A stretch of DNA of 5,417 nucleotides, from positions 1 to 5,417 of the forward strand of contig JAFGID010000229.1 of assembly GCA_016929735.1 (NCBI GenBank), in the 5' to 3' direction. Origin of the DNA: Ignavibacteriales bacterium (GTDB lineage: Bacteria; Bacteroidota; Ignavibacteria; Ignavibacteriales; Melioribacteraceae). This document shows, piece by piece, positions 4,963 through 5,417 of this stretch. Numbering within the stretch: the first letter of the stretch is position 1; each line of letters starts with the position of its first letter. The translations under genes were made by a program, and so were the position numbers. Below the pieces are notes generated by a model, which saw only the letters and a list, made by a program, of their open reading frames with translations, ran no database searches and was not told where the DNA came from.

Positions 4963-5417
4963 AAAATATTTATCAATTATTTTTTTACTTTGGTCATTCT
5001 CTTTTTTGTTAGCACATCAAGAGCCACCTAAGACACTCAAGGAAAAAGATAATTATGAAATTGCAAAAAGCAGAATTGTTAATTCTGAAATAAAAAAAAT
5101 AACTACTTGGAATTATGAAATTGTGGATGGTAATTTAACCCAAAAAAAGGAAATGATATCAGTTCAGGAATATGATTTAAGCGGAAACATTATATCAATC
5201 GAAGAATACAAAAATGATTCCCTGCAGCGGATAGTTAGATATACTTATGATGATTTTGATAATCTAATTTATGATATTGATTACTCCCCAGATAATGTAA
5301 TTCTTGAAAAAAATATTTTCCAATATGATTCTGAAGGACGAGTAATTTCAGGGCAGTCTTATGAGAAAGATGTTCTTACTTCTAATTTTAAATTCATCCA
5401 AGCGTATGATAAAAAAA
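4955..5417 (+). CDS. Secreted YD-repeat (RHS-like) protein, N-terminal part
   Basis: The frame is open from the ATG at 4955 to the right edge (154 complete codons), so the C-terminus is missing. The start overlaps the end of the amidohydrolase gene by eight bases and has a strong GGAGGA site at 4945-4950. Residues 1-20 are a typical signal peptide: MNKK, a hydrophobic core, then a probable cut after FLLA before HQEPP. There is no lipobox cysteine, so it is a soluble periplasmic or exported protein. From about residue 50 it has short beta-rich units with YD at 73-74, 98-99 and 124-125 and a fourth at 151-152: YDLSGNII, YDDFDNLI and YDSEGRVI. The 25-27-residue spacing resembles YD/RHS-type repeats common in secreted Bacteroidota proteins. 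No toxin or enzyme domain is visible in this part. Confidence is high for the gene and moderate for the repeat type. Confidence 0.82.
   Translation, partial: MNKKYLSIIFLLWSFSFLLAHQEPPKTLKEKDNYEIAKSRIVNSEIKKITTWNYEIVDGNLTQKKEMISVQEYDLSGNIISIEEYKNDSLQRIVRYTYDDFDNLIYDIDYSPDNVILEKNIFQYDSEGRVISGQSYEKDVLTSNFKFIQAYDKK

Overview
The window is an AT-rich stretch (my rough estimate is about one third G+C) of bacterial chromosome. One promoter fits the Bacteroidota-type pattern TTTG-N20-TAnnTTTG. A degenerate palindromic repeat of the GTCATTCTGAGCGAA / TTCAGAATGAC type lies in the middle. Proteins are rich in Lys, Ile and Asn. Together these suggest a member of the Bacteroidota/Ignavibacteria (FCB) group, but no marker gene is present and this assignment is an inference. 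Both ends of the window cut through genes.

Left part (1-1347, minus strand): a two-gene unit encodes a four-helix membrane protein with two DUF350-type halves, followed 18 nt later by a membrane-anchored transglutaminase-like (papain-fold) protein whose C-terminus runs off the left edge. Across a 139-bp divergent intergenic region, a TetR-family regulator resembling the acyl-CoA-responsive FadR of Bacillus is transcribed rightwards (1487-2077). Its promoter overlaps a good inverted repeat, a likely operator that could control both directions.

Middle (2078-2374): about 300 bp without a gene. It holds a possible weak terminator at the tetR stop codon, a degenerate palindromic dispersed repeat (2126-2204) whose two arms each sit in the loop of an 8-bp hairpin, and an AT-rich leader for the next operon. 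The right-hand hairpin is followed by a T-run and looks like an intrinsic terminator.

Right part (2375-5417, plus strand): four genes are packed as a translationally coupled operon (4-nt overlap, 0-nt gap, 8-nt overlap). They encode a nine-helix membrane protein with an internal duplication, a soluble protein made of seven 33-35-residue helical repeats, an amidohydrolase-2-type metal-dependent hydrolase with a complete metal-ligand set, and a secreted protein with YD (RHS-like) repeats cut by the right edge. I do not recognise this combination as a described system. The tight coupling suggests that the membrane protein, the scaffold-like repeat protein, the hydrolase and the exported protein act together, but the substrate cannot be read from the sequence.
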